Shown here in pieces: positions 7,123 to 15,676 of a DNA stretch of 64,000 nt. Both the position numbers and the translations under genes were made by a program. This DNA is from Hominimerdicola alba (GTDB taxonomy: Bacteria; Bacillota; Clostridia; Oscillospirales; Ruminococcaceae). Every line of letters starts with the position of its first letter. Within the stretch, counting starts at the first letter, position 1. The stretch spans positions 357,560-421,559 of the forward strand of contig NZ_FOAT01000002.1 in NCBI RefSeq assembly GCF_900109655.1, in the 5' to 3' direction. The notes beneath the pieces were generated by a model. It did no database searches, was not told where the DNA came from, and saw only the letters and a program-made list of their open reading frames with translations.

Positions 7123-7698
7123 TTACGCATCATCCGCTGCTTCAGCAGCGATTGCGAACACAAATGTTATCAGCAAACTCACACTCACTAACCCACGCAC
7201 AGCCATGACCACTATCAGCGCCGCCGTGAGTATTATAAATGTATACCTCACTGCCCGAAGTCCTTTGCCCTCTGTCAGAAGTTCCAATGCTCTGCCACCG
7301 TCAAAATGCTTGAAAGGCAGAAGATTGAACGCCCCCAGCAGAAGATTTATCTGCACAAAGGAATTCATGCTCTGCGTGACAAGCCCTGCTAACGCAAGCA
7401 GAAAATTCACCCCGCAGCCCGCAAGCAGTACGGTTAGATCTTTGCCGAAACTGTCTATCCTGCCTTTTTGCGGAGTTATGCGTATCCCGCCGCCGTAAAG
7501 GGTAATGGCTTCCGGTCTGCGCCCGAATATAAGCATGAAAAAAAGATGTCCGCATTCATGAAGGCAGCAGCAAATCAGTGCTGTCAGCAGACTGCCTTCA
7601 TCACAGCCTGTGAGCAGCACCAGTGCAAGCACCGCGGGAAAGCTGAAGCTTATTCCCAACTGTACGCCGCCAACGCTGATACGGAACATTTTCATCAC
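7123..7698 (-). CDS. site-2 protease family (M50) membrane metalloprotease
   Basis: Membrane protein of about 191 residues related to SpoIVFB-like intramembrane proteases. The zinc site HECGH (HExxH) lies near residue 47, and the second metal motif appears as NLLPFKHFDGGR near residue 122, matching N-x2-P-x4-DGG. Four to five hydrophobic segments surround the motifs. The start is uncertain: GTG at 7698 or ATG at 7695, both with a weak ribosome-binding site. It lies 31 bases downstream of birA and is probably the last gene of the hisA-to-birA minus-strand operon. Substrate unknown; sporulation is not implied. Confidence 0.85.
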   Translation of the reverse strand: MMKMFRISVGGVQLGISFSFPAVLALVLLTGCDEGSLLTALICCCLHECGHLFFMLIFGRRPEAITLYGGGIRITPQKGRIDSFGKDLTVLLAGCGVNFLLALAGLVTQSMNSFVQINLLLGAFNLLPFKHFDGGRALELLTEGKGLRAVRYTFIILTAALIVVMAVRGLVSVSLLITFVFAIAAEAADDA

Positions 7699-7729
7699 CC
7701 ATCATTATACTATTCGGGTGATGCGCTGA

Positions 7730-8710
7730 TTATTTCCTTTTTCTGATACTTATCTCGCCGCTGGATACGGTATCTTCGGTGCCGTCCTCATATCTCACCA
7801 TAAGTCGGCATTTTTCGTCGGCGTCGATAAGCTTTGCGGGAGTTATCTCACTGCCGCGTATGATATTGATATCCTCACCGCGCCACATCAGTCTGCTCTG
7901 GTATCCCTGCAAAAAGCTGTTTTCGGAAAGATGGCGGTAATATCCCATGAAGTTTTCCAACACCATCGCCGCCATGCGGTTGCGGATATCCTCAGCGGGA
8001 GTATCCAAAACGGCACCTGCTATATCCTTGATATCCTCGGGGAAACCGCCCTCGGGTTCGTAGACGTTTATACCTATACCGCAGACTGCGTAGTCAAGCC
8101 CGCCGTTTTCAAGGTTGAATGAAGCTTCCGTGAGTATGCCGCAGATCTTTCTGCCGTCCATGTACACGTCGTTTACCCACTTGATATCGGATCTTTTGCC
8201 GCTTATCTTTTCAACAGCTTCTGCAACTGCCACGGCTGCTGCGGTGGTTATGCGCACAGCATCTGCGGCTGTCATCTCGGGTTTTAACAATATGCTGAGG
8301 TACAGTCCTGTGTTTGATGGCGAAAAGAATTTTCTGCCCAGTCTGCCCTTACCGCCTGTCTGCATACCTGCGATGACCGCAGTACCCTCGGGAGCGCCAT
8401 TTGCGGCAAGTTCACGAAGTCGGGTATTGGTGGAATCCGTCTCTTTATAGACCGTCAGGCTGATGCCGCTGTTGTCGCCAAGATATTTCTCTACTCCCGC
8501 TGCGGACAGCATATCAGCGCTGTCAAGACGGTAGCCCCTGTTAGTCACGGCGGAGATATCATAACCCTCGCTTTGAAGCTTTTTAACAGCTTTCCATACT
8601 GCGCCGCGGGTACAGCCGAGACTTTCGGCGATCTCTTCGCCCGAGAGGTATCTGCCCCTGTTCTGTTCAAAGAGTTTTATAAGTTCGTTTTTTACAGCCA
8701 AGCCAATCAC
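7730..8710 (-). CDS. birA: bifunctional biotin--[acetyl-CoA-carboxylase] ligase / biotin repressor
   Basis: 326 residues, the usual length for the two-domain form. An N-terminal winged helix (residues about 8-65, with SGEEIAESLGCTRGAVWKAV) would bind DNA. The ligase domain begins near DSTNTRLREL and includes the biotin-binding loop GGKGRLGRKFFSP, the usual GRGRxGR here reading GKGRLGR, and KWVNDVY. A small SH3-like C-terminal domain follows. The likely start is GTG at 8710, overlapping the TGA of the upstream lysozyme gene. The enzyme attaches biotin to carboxylases and may repress biotin genes, none of which are in this window. Confidence 0.93.
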   Translation of the reverse strand: MIGLAVKNELIKLFEQNRGRYLSGEEIAESLGCTRGAVWKAVKKLQSEGYDISAVTNRGYRLDSADMLSAAGVEKYLGDNSGISLTVYKETDSTNTRLRELAANGAPEGTAVIAGMQTGGKGRLGRKFFSPSNTGLYLSILLKPEMTAADAVRITTAAAVAVAEAVEKISGKRSDIKWVNDVYMDGRKICGILTEASFNLENGGLDYAVCGIGINVYEPEGGFPEDIKDIAGAVLDTPAEDIRNRMAAMVLENFMGYYRHLSENSFLQGYQSRLMWRGEDINIIRGSEITPAKLIDADEKCRLMVRYEDGTEDTVSSGEISIRKRK

Positions 8711-10044
8711 TCTCCCTGAAGTACGTTAAGGTCAACTGCGCCGTTTATGCCGTCGATACGACCGGTACCGCAGCGCTGCCAGATGTACCAGTCGCCCTCG
8801 TAGGTAGTCTCTTCAACGTAGTGTGCCAGCCATACGGGTCTGTTGTTCTTGTTTTCCCAGAAAAGTTCCAGGAAGTTCTTACTGCTGTAAAGCATAGCTG
8901 CATAGCCGTTCTTTTCAAGTTCGCTTGCGAAGGCTTCGTATACCTCGGAAAGGTCGTGGATGCTCATGCCGTAGCGCTGAAAACTCTGAAATTCTTCCCA
9001 GTCGAAAGCAACGGGGAAGTCCAGCTTGTGTCCGTCAAGAGTTTTGACTATCTTCTTTGCGGTGGCACGCGCACCCTCGATGGTGGTATCGGTGGAGTAG
9101 AAGTATACCCCGACTTTCAGCCCTGCTTTGGTCGCGCCCTCGATGTTATTATAATAGTATTCATCAAGGTCGGTTCCGCCTGATTTGCCGTAGCCCATTC
9201 TGATTATAACGAATTTACAGCCCGCTTCGGCAACGGCATCAAAGTCGATATCCCCCTGCCAGCGGGATACATCTATGCCGAACTCTCTTCCGTCTGCGCT
9301 GTAATTCTCAACAAAGTCGCCGAATTCGATGGTGCTGTTGTCGTAGGTCTCATCATCTGATGAAGACGAAGGCACGCCCACATTCACGTTTATGTACCTT
9401 GTGAGCCTGTTGCCGTTGGCATCATCGATATACAGCGTCAGAGGATAACTGCCCTCAGCCGATGTATCAACATCGCCCTCGACAGTCAGCACAGGTGCGC
9501 GGTCGAGGTTGTCGGCATAACTCACATAGTCATCGATATTGAAATCGTTACCGACACTCAGGGATATATCATCACCCAGAAGCATAACGGGCGGAGTGGT
9601 ATCCACAACGTTATACTTTACTTTCTTTTCGGCTTCACCGCCGTCAAGCTCCATTCTCAGGGTGACTTCATGCTCGCCTGTTTCGTCGGTCTTCAGGTAC
9701 TCGTCGCCGTTTTTCAGCTTTGCGTTGCTGTCAAAAACAAAGTCTTTCAGCTTTATCCGCTGGTAGACTTCCACCGTATCCATGCAACCCACATTTATCT
9801 TGTCGGGGTCAGCTTTTTTCTTGGCGGGAGCCTTGGTTTCGGGCTTGCTTTCGTCCTTTTCGGGAGCTGTGGTCTCGGCAGGCTTTTCCTGAACTTCCAC
9901 AACTATCTTGTCTGCCTTGTCCTCGTCCCCTGTGGTCTGCTTATCTGTGACAACAGCAGAGGTGTCGTCCTTTTTCGGTTCGATATCCGCTCCGCAGCCT
10001 GCAAGCATAAGTGCCGCTGCTGCTATGGCTAAAGCTTTCTTCAT
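8707..10044 (-). CDS. GH25 lysozyme-like lipoprotein with Ig-like domain
   Basis: 445-residue surface lipoprotein. The signal peptide ends in the lipobox LAGC (Cys near residue 18); a Lys/Glu/Thr-rich linker follows to about residue 85. Two Ig-like or HYR/DUF5011-like segments come next (DTTPPVMLLGDDISLSVG), then a GH25 domain from about residue 250: GIDVSRWQGDIDF contains a catalytic-site Asp and FDWE carries the Asp-Glu pair expected at the end of the barrel strand. GH25 enzymes cleave the glycan strands of peptidoglycan. The gene overlaps the thioesterase gene upstream by four bases (ATGA), so they are co-transcribed. Confidence 0.9.
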   Translation of the reverse strand: MKKALAIAAAALMLAGCGADIEPKKDDTSAVVTDKQTTGDEDKADKIVVEVQEKPAETTAPEKDESKPETKAPAKKKADPDKINVGCMDTVEVYQRIKLKDFVFDSNAKLKNGDEYLKTDETGEHEVTLRMELDGGEAEKKVKYNVVDTTPPVMLLGDDISLSVGNDFNIDDYVSYADNLDRAPVLTVEGDVDTSAEGSYPLTLYIDDANGNRLTRYINVNVGVPSSSSDDETYDNSTIEFGDFVENYSADGREFGIDVSRWQGDIDFDAVAEAGCKFVIIRMGYGKSGGTDLDEYYYNNIEGATKAGLKVGVYFYSTDTTIEGARATAKKIVKTLDGHKLDFPVAFDWEEFQSFQRYGMSIHDLSEVYEAFASELEKNGYAAMLYSSKNFLELFWENKNNRPVWLAHYVEETTYEGDWYIWQRCGTGRIDGINGAVDLNVLQGE

Positions 10045-10472
10045 TCGCCCTTATCCTCCAGTGCTTCCAAAAGGTTCTCGTAAAGTTCGGGATACTTCTT
10101 CTGCATACGTATAGGTCGCAGGTCTGTACCCGTGAAACAGTGCTCGGTAACTGCGGTGAGTGAAAGCTGACCTGTTGTCAGGTTGTTGACTTCGTATTCC
10201 AGCTTGAATCTGCATCCGTTGAAGCTGAGCAGTCTGCACTTTACTTCAAACTCGTCCCCGAACCTGACAGGGTATTTATACTCGCATGAAACGCTGAGCA
10301 CAGGAGATACTATGCCCTGCTTTTCGGTGAATTCAAAGGGACAGCCTGCCTGTTCCATCAGGTCTATCCTTGCTTCCTCCAGCCAGCGGACGTAGTTGGA
10401 ATGATGGACGATGTCCATTCTGTCCGTTTCATAGTAATATGCCTTGCGGCGATAGGGTCTGTATTCTTTCAT
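10041..10472 (-). CDS. hotdog-fold acyl-CoA thioesterase (YbgC/FadM-like)
   Basis: 143-residue single hotdog domain. The N-terminal segment YYETDRMDIVHHSNYVRWLE has the active-site Asp and the H-x-N-Y-x-RW helix start of the 4HBT family. Such enzymes hydrolyse short or branched acyl-CoAs, or acyl-ACPs, in the cytoplasm; the physiological substrate is not apparent. AAGGAAC lies before the ATG. It sits between hisA and the lysozyme gene, with no functional link that I can see. Confidence 0.88.
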   Translation of the reverse strand: MKEYRPYRRKAYYYETDRMDIVHHSNYVRWLEEARIDLMEQAGCPFEFTEKQGIVSPVLSVSCEYKYPVRFGDEFEVKCRLLSFNGCRFKLEYEVNNLTTGQLSLTAVTEHCFTGTDLRPIRMQKKYPELYENLLEALEDKGE

Positions 10473-10519
10473 TTTTATGTTCCTTCTTTCGCATATGTAC
10501 GGTCGGGATATGACCTACA

Positions 10520-11293
10520 TTATTTGTCAAACCCGCATACTTCTTCAAAACGCATATTTCCTCCGAAGATATCAAGGGCGCTTCCTATGGTGAAATCCAC
10601 CCTGCCTTTGCCGAGTGTCTTCAGCTTTTCAAGGTCATCGAAGGAGGATATCCCTCCTGCATAGGTGGCGGGCATACCTTCGATATCGCCAAGCATGGTC
10701 GCTACGCCGTCCTCTATGCCCTTTGCCTTGCCTTCAACATCTACTGCGTGTATAAGGAATTCATCACAGCTGTTTTGCAGACGTTCGATCGTCTCGGGGC
10801 AGAGTCTGGTATCGGTGAACTTCTGCCATCTGTCGGTAACGATGTAGTAATCCTCGCCCCGCTTTCTGCATGAAAGGTCAAGGACAAGCCTGTTCTTGCC
10901 AACGGCATTCTTCATCAGCGTGAGATTGTGTTCGTCTATCTCGCCGTTCCTGAAAACGAAGCTTGTGACGATAACGTGGCTGGCACCCTTGTCGAGAAAT
11001 CCTGCGGCGTTTTTGTCATTGATACCACCGCCTATCTGCAAGCCGCCCTCAAAGGCACTCAGTGCGGAGTACGCCTGCTGCAAGTCTTTTTCATAGAACT
11101 CACTTCCTGCGGGGTTCAGGATTATGATATGTCCCCCGGTCAGTCCGCGGCTTTTATAAAGTTCGCCGTAGTAGCTGCCGTCCTGTTCGGATACAAAATT
11201 ATCCTGGGCATGGTTGCCTTTGTCCGCAAGGCTTCCGCCGACTATCTGCTTTACACAGCCGTTGTGGATATCTATACATGGTCTGAATCGCAT
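10520..11293 (-). CDS. hisA: HisA-type phosphoribosylformimino-5-aminoimidazole carboxamide ribotide isomerase, eukaryotic subtype
   Basis: 257-residue TIM barrel for the fourth step of histidine synthesis. The features match the fungal/plant HIS6 form more than ordinary bacterial HisA: CIDIHNGCVKQIVGG at the N-terminus, LQIGGGIND, a VIVTSFVF strand, LVLDLSCRK, EFLIHAVDVEGKAKGI, and FTIGSALDIFGG near the end. GGAGGT precedes the ATG. It is isolated here, with no other his genes. It heads a minus-strand operon with thioesterase, lysozyme, birA and protease genes. Confidence 0.85.
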   Translation of the reverse strand: MRFRPCIDIHNGCVKQIVGGSLADKGNHAQDNFVSEQDGSYYGELYKSRGLTGGHIIILNPAGSEFYEKDLQQAYSALSAFEGGLQIGGGINDKNAAGFLDKGASHVIVTSFVFRNGEIDEHNLTLMKNAVGKNRLVLDLSCRKRGEDYYIVTDRWQKFTDTRLCPETIERLQNSCDEFLIHAVDVEGKAKGIEDGVATMLGDIEGMPATYAGGISSFDDLEKLKTLGKGRVDFTIGSALDIFGGNMRFEEVCGFDK

Positions 11294-11364
11294 ACGCTCA
11301 TACCTCCGTTAACGAGAAAAATTCAATATATAAAGAGTGTTCATAAGGCAAACAGGGATCTGCA

Positions 11365-11685
11365 TTATTCTTCTATGAAATATGAAAAAGCATTTTCTTC
11401 GATCTCTCCGCACTCATTCAGAAGCTCATTATTTTCATCATATAATTGATATGTTATCTGTTTGCCGCCTAAAGATGTCTCGCCGTCTAATCCGAGAAGC
11501 AGTGTGTAATAGCTTTCTGTCATGACCAGATCTATCAGCTCATGAAGATCACTTTCGCTTACTCCCGATAGTATCAGTTTTCTTATTTTTTCAGCGACCT
11601 CGGACTTTGAGCTTTTATCGAAGTATTCGCGAAGAGTTGATTCTTTTTCTTCATAACAGAGTTTTACAAATTCTTCTCCTGTCAT
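11365..11685 (-). CDS. small protein of unknown function
   Basis: 106-residue acidic, soluble protein with no signal peptide. I do not recognise a family with confidence; the central YYTLLLGLDGETSLGG and the following TYQLYDENNEL look like a compact alpha/beta domain of the type found in uncharacterised or immunity-like proteins. A consensus minus-strand promoter stands about 110-140 bases upstream. The ribosome-binding site is weak. It may be co-transcribed with hisA, 71 bases downstream. Confidence 0.65.
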   Translation of the reverse strand: MTGEEFVKLCYEEKESTLREYFDKSSKSEVAEKIRKLILSGVSESDLHELIDLVMTESYYTLLLGLDGETSLGGKQITYQLYDENNELLNECGEIEENAFSYFIEE

Positions 11686-11793
11686 TTAATTCACCCGCTG
11701 TCTTGTTTACATCACAAAAGTTAAAAATATCGGCGGGAAGCCCTTTAAAAACAATACTGTCTCCGCGCCTGCCGTCCGCTTTTTCCACAAGAT

Positions 11794-11822
11794 ATTATAC
11801 CACACCATGTAATATATGTCAA
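11794..11822 (-). promoter_or_regulatory. sigma-A promoter, minus strand
   Basis: TTGACA (11822-11817), 17-base spacer, TATAAT (11799-11794). It drives the small unknown gene and perhaps the hisA operon. Confidence 0.85.
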
Positions 11823-11930
11823 ACCTGTTACGCGGCGGAAGAAAAATATAAAAAATATTCACACACCTGCCCCCGCCGTGTTAGAAATACCCAAAAATAC
11901 GGAGGACAGCTTCGGGGACGTGTTTTTATC

Positions 11931-11959
11931 TTGACATAATACCCATTCTGTTATATAAT
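11931..11959 (+). promoter_or_regulatory. sigma-A promoter of the aconitase gene
   Basis: TTGACA at 11931-11936, 17-base spacer, TATAAT at 11954-11959: a perfect consensus divergent from the promoter at 11794. The leader before the aconitase ATG is about 60 bases. Confidence 0.9.
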
Positions 11960-12024
11960 AGAAAATGTATTATTATATATAGAGGGCATACGCCCCCGAT
12001 CATAAACATGGAAGGAAGTTTTTT

Positions 12025-13965
12025 ATGGGACTTACACTGACTGAAAAGATTCTTAAAGCGCACCTTGTTGACGGTGAATTCGTCAAGGGTCAGGAGATAG
12101 GTATTCGCATTGACCAGACTCTTACTCAGGACGCTACCGGCACTATGGCTTATCTTGAATATGAGGCTATGGGCGTGCCCCGCGTAAAGACCGAGAAGAG
12201 CGTGGCTTATATCGACCACAACACTCTCCAGTCCGGCTTTGAGAACGCTGATGACCACAGATTCATCGGTTCTGTCTGCAAAAAGCACGGCATCTATTTC
12301 TCCAGACCCGGCAACGGTATCTGCCACCAGGTACATCTTGAAAGATTCGGTATCCCCGGCAAGACCCTTATCGGTTCTGACAGCCATACTCCCACAGGCG
12401 GCGGTATCGGCATGATCGCTATCGGTGCGGGCGGACTTGATGTTGCTGTTGCTATGGGCGGCGGCGCTTACTACATCACATACCCAAACATCGTTAAGGT
12501 AAACCTGACAGGCAAGCTGTCTGCATGGGTATCCGCTAAGGACGTTATACTGGAAGTTCTCAGAAGACTTTCCGTTAAGGGCGGCGTAGGCAAGGTAATA
12601 GAGTACTGCGGCGAGGGCGTTAAGACCCTGTCCGTTCCCGAGAGAGCTACCATCACAAACATGGGCGCTGAGCTGGGTGCTACTACTTCTATATTCCCCT
12701 CTGATGAGATCACACTGGCTTTCCTGAAAGCACAGGAGAGAGCTGAGGTATGGACAGAGCTGAAGGCTGACGATGACGCTGTATACGATGAAGTTATCGA
12801 CATCGACCTCAGCAAGCTGACACCTATGGCAGCATGTCCTCACAGCCCTGACAATATCAAGACGGCAGAGGAACTCAGTGGCATGAAGATCGATCAGGTA
12901 TGTATCGGTTCATGTACAAACTCCTCTTATGTTGATATGATGAAGGTCGCTCATATCCTCAAGGGCAAGACTGTTCATCCTGATGTTTCTCTGGCTATCG
13001 CTCCCGGCTCCAAGCAGGTGCTGAACATGATCGCAGAGAACGGCGCACTGGCTGATATGATCGCAGCAGGTGCAAGAATACTGGAATCCGCTTGCGGCCC
13101 CTGCATCGGTATGGGTCAGGCTCCTAACTCAAAGGGTATCTCTCTGAGAACCTTCAACAGAAACTTCCTCGGACGTTCGGGAACTAAGGACGGTCAGATC
13201 TATCTGGTATCCCCTGAGCTGGCTGCTGCTTCCGCAGTAGCAGGTGTTCTCGTAGACCCCAGAACTCTGGGCGATATGCCTGAGATCAAGGTGCCTGAGC
13301 ACTTCAAGATAAACGACAACATGGTAGTTCCTCCTGTAGCTGAGACTGACATGGACAGCGTTGAGGTACTGAGAGGACCCAACATCAAGCCCTATCCCGA
13401 GACTGCTCCTCTGGTTGAGAGCATCGGATGTCAGGTATCCCTGAAGGTGGGCGACAACATCACCACCGACCACATCATGCCCGCGGGTGCAAAGATACTG
13501 CCTCTGAGATCGAATATCCCCGCTATCTCACAGCACTGCTTCACAGTATGTGACGAGGATTTCCCCAGAAGAGCAAAGAACATGGAGAAGTCCATCATCG
13601 TTGGCGGCTCCAACTACGGTCAGGGTTCATCCAGAGAGCACGCTGCACTTGCACCCCTGTACCTGGGCATCAAGGCTGTGCTTGTTAAGAGCTTCGCACG
13701 TATCCACAGAGCAAACCTCATCAATGCAGGCATACTGCCTCTGACATTCGTAAACGAGGCTGATTACGACAAGATCGAGCAGGGCGACGAGATCGAGATC
13801 GCTAATGTACGCGCTGATATCGAAGCAGGCAAGACTCAGCTGACTGTTGTAAACAAGTCCAAGAACGTAGAGATACCTGTTCTCTGCGAACTGACAGGCA
13901 GAACCAAGGATATCATCCTTGCAGGCGGTCTGTTGGATTACACAAGAGAGCAGCTTTCCAAGTAA
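12025..13965 (+). CDS. aconitate hydratase
   Basis: 646-residue 4Fe-4S enzyme that interconverts citrate and isocitrate. The shorter, mitochondrial-like architecture lacks the long extra segments of AcnA/IRP. Cluster cysteines appear in GSCTNSS and in ACGPCIGMG; GSDSHTPTGGG binds substrate; the swivel domain at the C-terminus contains NYGQGSSREHAAL. GAAGGAAG precedes the ATG. With the NADP isocitrate dehydrogenase 1.7 kb downstream it forms the citrate-to-2-oxoglutarate arm used for glutamate synthesis. Citrate synthase is not in the window. Confidence 0.95.
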   Translation: MGLTLTEKILKAHLVDGEFVKGQEIGIRIDQTLTQDATGTMAYLEYEAMGVPRVKTEKSVAYIDHNTLQSGFENADDHRFIGSVCKKHGIYFSRPGNGICHQVHLERFGIPGKTLIGSDSHTPTGGGIGMIAIGAGGLDVAVAMGGGAYYITYPNIVKVNLTGKLSAWVSAKDVILEVLRRLSVKGGVGKVIEYCGEGVKTLSVPERATITNMGAELGATTSIFPSDEITLAFLKAQERAEVWTELKADDDAVYDEVIDIDLSKLTPMAACPHSPDNIKTAEELSGMKIDQVCIGSCTNSSYVDMMKVAHILKGKTVHPDVSLAIAPGSKQVLNMIAENGALADMIAAGARILESACGPCIGMGQAPNSKGISLRTFNRNFLGRSGTKDGQIYLVSPELAAASAVAGVLVDPRTLGDMPEIKVPEHFKINDNMVVPPVAETDMDSVEVLRGPNIKPYPETAPLVESIGCQVSLKVGDNITTDHIMPAGAKILPLRSNIPAISQHCFTVCDEDFPRRAKNMEKSIIVGGSNYGQGSSREHAALAPLYLGIKAVLVKSFARIHRANLINAGILPLTFVNEADYDKIEQGDEIEIANVRADIEAGKTQLTVVNKSKNVEIPVLCELTGRTKDIILAGGLLDYTREQLSK

Positions 13966-13986
13966 TATAAGTAAATCATACATCGG

Positions 13987-14011
13987 TCTGCGGGGCATAG
14001 TGTCCCGCAGA
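13987..14011 (+). terminator. hairpin after aconitase
   Basis: TCTGCGGG...CCCGCAGA forms an eight-pair stem 21 bases after the stop codon. The T-run that follows is poor, so it may be an imperfect terminator or work with the larger palindrome just downstream. Confidence 0.55.
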
Positions 14012-14023
14012 TGTGATGTTTAT

Positions 14024-14071
14024 GTTTTCTGTGACGGGCTATCGCATTGGCGATGGCTTGTCACAGAAAAC
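14024..14071. repeat. 48-base near-perfect inverted repeat
   Basis: GTTTTCTGTGAC at 14024-14035 is the exact reverse complement of GTCACAGAAAAC at 14060-14071, with a second stem (GCTATCGC/GGCGATGGC) inside. There is no T-run on either side, so it is not a standard terminator. Confidence 0.75.
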
Positions 14072-14097
14072 AGGGATAAGTAAGGCGGTGACAAGCC

Positions 14098-14292
14098 ATG
14101 GAAACAAGGAAAAGAAGTCCTTGGGAGTATATCGGCGTTATACTTTTCTGTGGGATATGTTTGCTTGTATTGAAGATACTTTTTCCCGGCAGATGCTTTA
14201 ACTGGTATCTGAACAGGGTAAAACTCATCGGTGCCATTGTAATAGTGCTTTTGATAGTTATATCACTTATAAGGCGCAGCGCAGGAACGTAA
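14098..14292 (+). CDS. small two-TM membrane protein
   Basis: 64-residue protein with two hydrophobic segments (about residues 11-30 and 41-57) separated by a short basic loop, and basic residues at both ends. No family recognised. AAGGCGGTG lies before the ATG. It is 29 bases upstream of a larger membrane protein in the same direction and is probably co-transcribed with it. Confidence 0.6.
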   Translation: METRKRSPWEYIGVILFCGICLLVLKILFPGRCFNWYLNRVKLIGAIVIVLLIVISLIRRSAGT

Positions 14293-14321
14293 AACAGAAT
14301 TATGAAGATAAGGGGGATATT

Positions 14322-15392
14322 ATGCCCGATAGCAAGATAAACAGGCGTCGCGTGGATATGGCTGACCTTATGGGGACGGACGATATTCCGCTGGACGAGG
14401 AATACTTTGAAGAGAAAATAATGGAAATGGGAGATATCCCTGCGAAAGGCACTGCAAGCCGTGCGAGGATGAAAAAGCTCGAAGAGGATATATCTTCTCT
14501 GGCTGACGGCAGAGTAGCCCTCGGGACGACCCGCGATAAAAGTATGAGCAAGCTCTTCGGCACTGATGATATCAGGCTGGACGATGAATTCTTTGATGAA
14601 AAGATAAAGGAGATGGAGGAAAACCAGGCTCCCGTTCATGAAAAAGAGCTTACGGAGTATGAGCAGTGGATAGAAGAAGGTCTGAAATATGACAGGGGCT
14701 ACGGCACCAAGGATTCCTATGTGGGTGAGATACCCGAGGAAAAGGACAGCTATGCTGGCTCGATATACGAACAATATGATAAGTGGCAGGAAGAGACCAC
14801 TGCGCTGATACGCGGTCTGAAAGCTCGTGACAGCATCAATGAAGCCCGCGATGAGAACATACACAAAGCTATGTTCTTTGCGACTATCTTTAATAATCAC
14901 GGTAATTATTCGGGCAACCGCGATGAACTTGTCAATATGTTCAAGACGGCGGTTTGGTATATACTGACATCTGCGGCTATGCTGGGAGCTTTTTACTGCT
15001 TCGGTGCAAAGGGCGCAGACCTTATGATACCATGGGGACTTGGCGGCGTTATCGGTGCGATAATCCGCTATAACGGCAAAGAGAATTACACCATCAGCGA
15101 ATCCCTTGTGATGGGCGCGGTGGAGGTTGGCATACTCGGGGGACTGGCTGTTACATGGCTGCTTAGTCTTCTGCCTTTTGTGGAAAAAGATACACAGATG
15201 CTGCCTGTTGGCATAGTGCTGGGCGGCATAGGTGCTTTGATAGCTGAATTTATCAAACTGAGAAAGACGCTTGCACGTCCCGCCAAGGAGTGTTTATACA
15301 AGATGATACCATTCGCTGTGGCGACGGTGTTCTTTGTGATAGCGGCGGTATTTGTGACCCTGGTCTTTGCAGAGATGCGCAAGGCTTCATGA
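14322..15392 (+). CDS. membrane protein with duplicated N-terminal GTDDI motif, unknown function
   Basis: 356 residues. The first 200 are cytoplasmic-looking and highly charged; the last 150 contain four to five transmembrane segments. The soluble part holds two copies of a motif about 62 residues apart: GTDDIPLDEEYFEEKI (residue 18) and GTDDIRLDDEFFDEKI (residue 80). The duplication suggests a binding module for a repeated partner. AGGGGG precedes the ATG. I do not recognise the family. It lies between a two-TM peptide and another small membrane ORF. Confidence 0.8.
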   Translation: MPDSKINRRRVDMADLMGTDDIPLDEEYFEEKIMEMGDIPAKGTASRARMKKLEEDISSLADGRVALGTTRDKSMSKLFGTDDIRLDDEFFDEKIKEMEENQAPVHEKELTEYEQWIEEGLKYDRGYGTKDSYVGEIPEEKDSYAGSIYEQYDKWQEETTALIRGLKARDSINEARDENIHKAMFFATIFNNHGNYSGNRDELVNMFKTAVWYILTSAAMLGAFYCFGAKGADLMIPWGLGGVIGAIIRYNGKENYTISESLVMGAVEVGILGGLAVTWLLSLLPFVEKDTQMLPVGIVLGGIGALIAEFIKLRKTLARPAKECLYKMIPFAVATVFFVIAAVFVTLVFAEMRKAS

Positions 15393-15404
15393 GGAGTATA
15401 GATC

Positions 15405-15590
15405 ATTATAAGAGTAGTTGTGATTTTGCTGATCTGTCTGGTGATAGTTGGTATCATAAGGCTGGCTATCGAAAAGATCATGCCCAACAGGGATAAGAAA
15501 TTTTATCATGCGATCGTAAGGGTTGTATGGGGCATTATGATAATTGTGGTAATGCTTTCAAACTACGGCTGCAGCGGAAAGCTGAGTTGA
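15405..15590 (+). CDS. possible small membrane protein with non-ATG start
   Basis: An open frame of 61 codons just after the GTDDI-motif gene. The translation has two strongly hydrophobic segments ([14 protein letters not shown] and [12 protein letters not shown]) with basic residues between, and looks like a real membrane peptide. There is no ATG at the start. AGGAG at 15392-15396 points to ATT at 15405 with eight-base spacing, and an in-frame stop at 15399 rules out a longer protein. GTG at 15420 is an alternative start. An overlapping frame with ATG at 15388 encodes a Cys/His-rich sequence that looks spurious. Confidence 0.4.
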   Translation: MIRVVVILLICLVIVGIIRLAIEKIMPNRDKKFYHAIVRVVWGIMIIVVMLSNYGCSGKLS

Positions 15591-15676
15591 CAGCTGATAT
15601 ATTTATTTATGATGATATGGGAAATTCGGTGGGGTGTGACCCTGCTGTTTGCAAATTAGTAAGGAGGGCTATTTTT

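Noticed and set aside
11926..12843. 305-codon frame antisense to aconitase
   Set aside because: Opposite-strand shadow of a strongly supported gene; no start signal.
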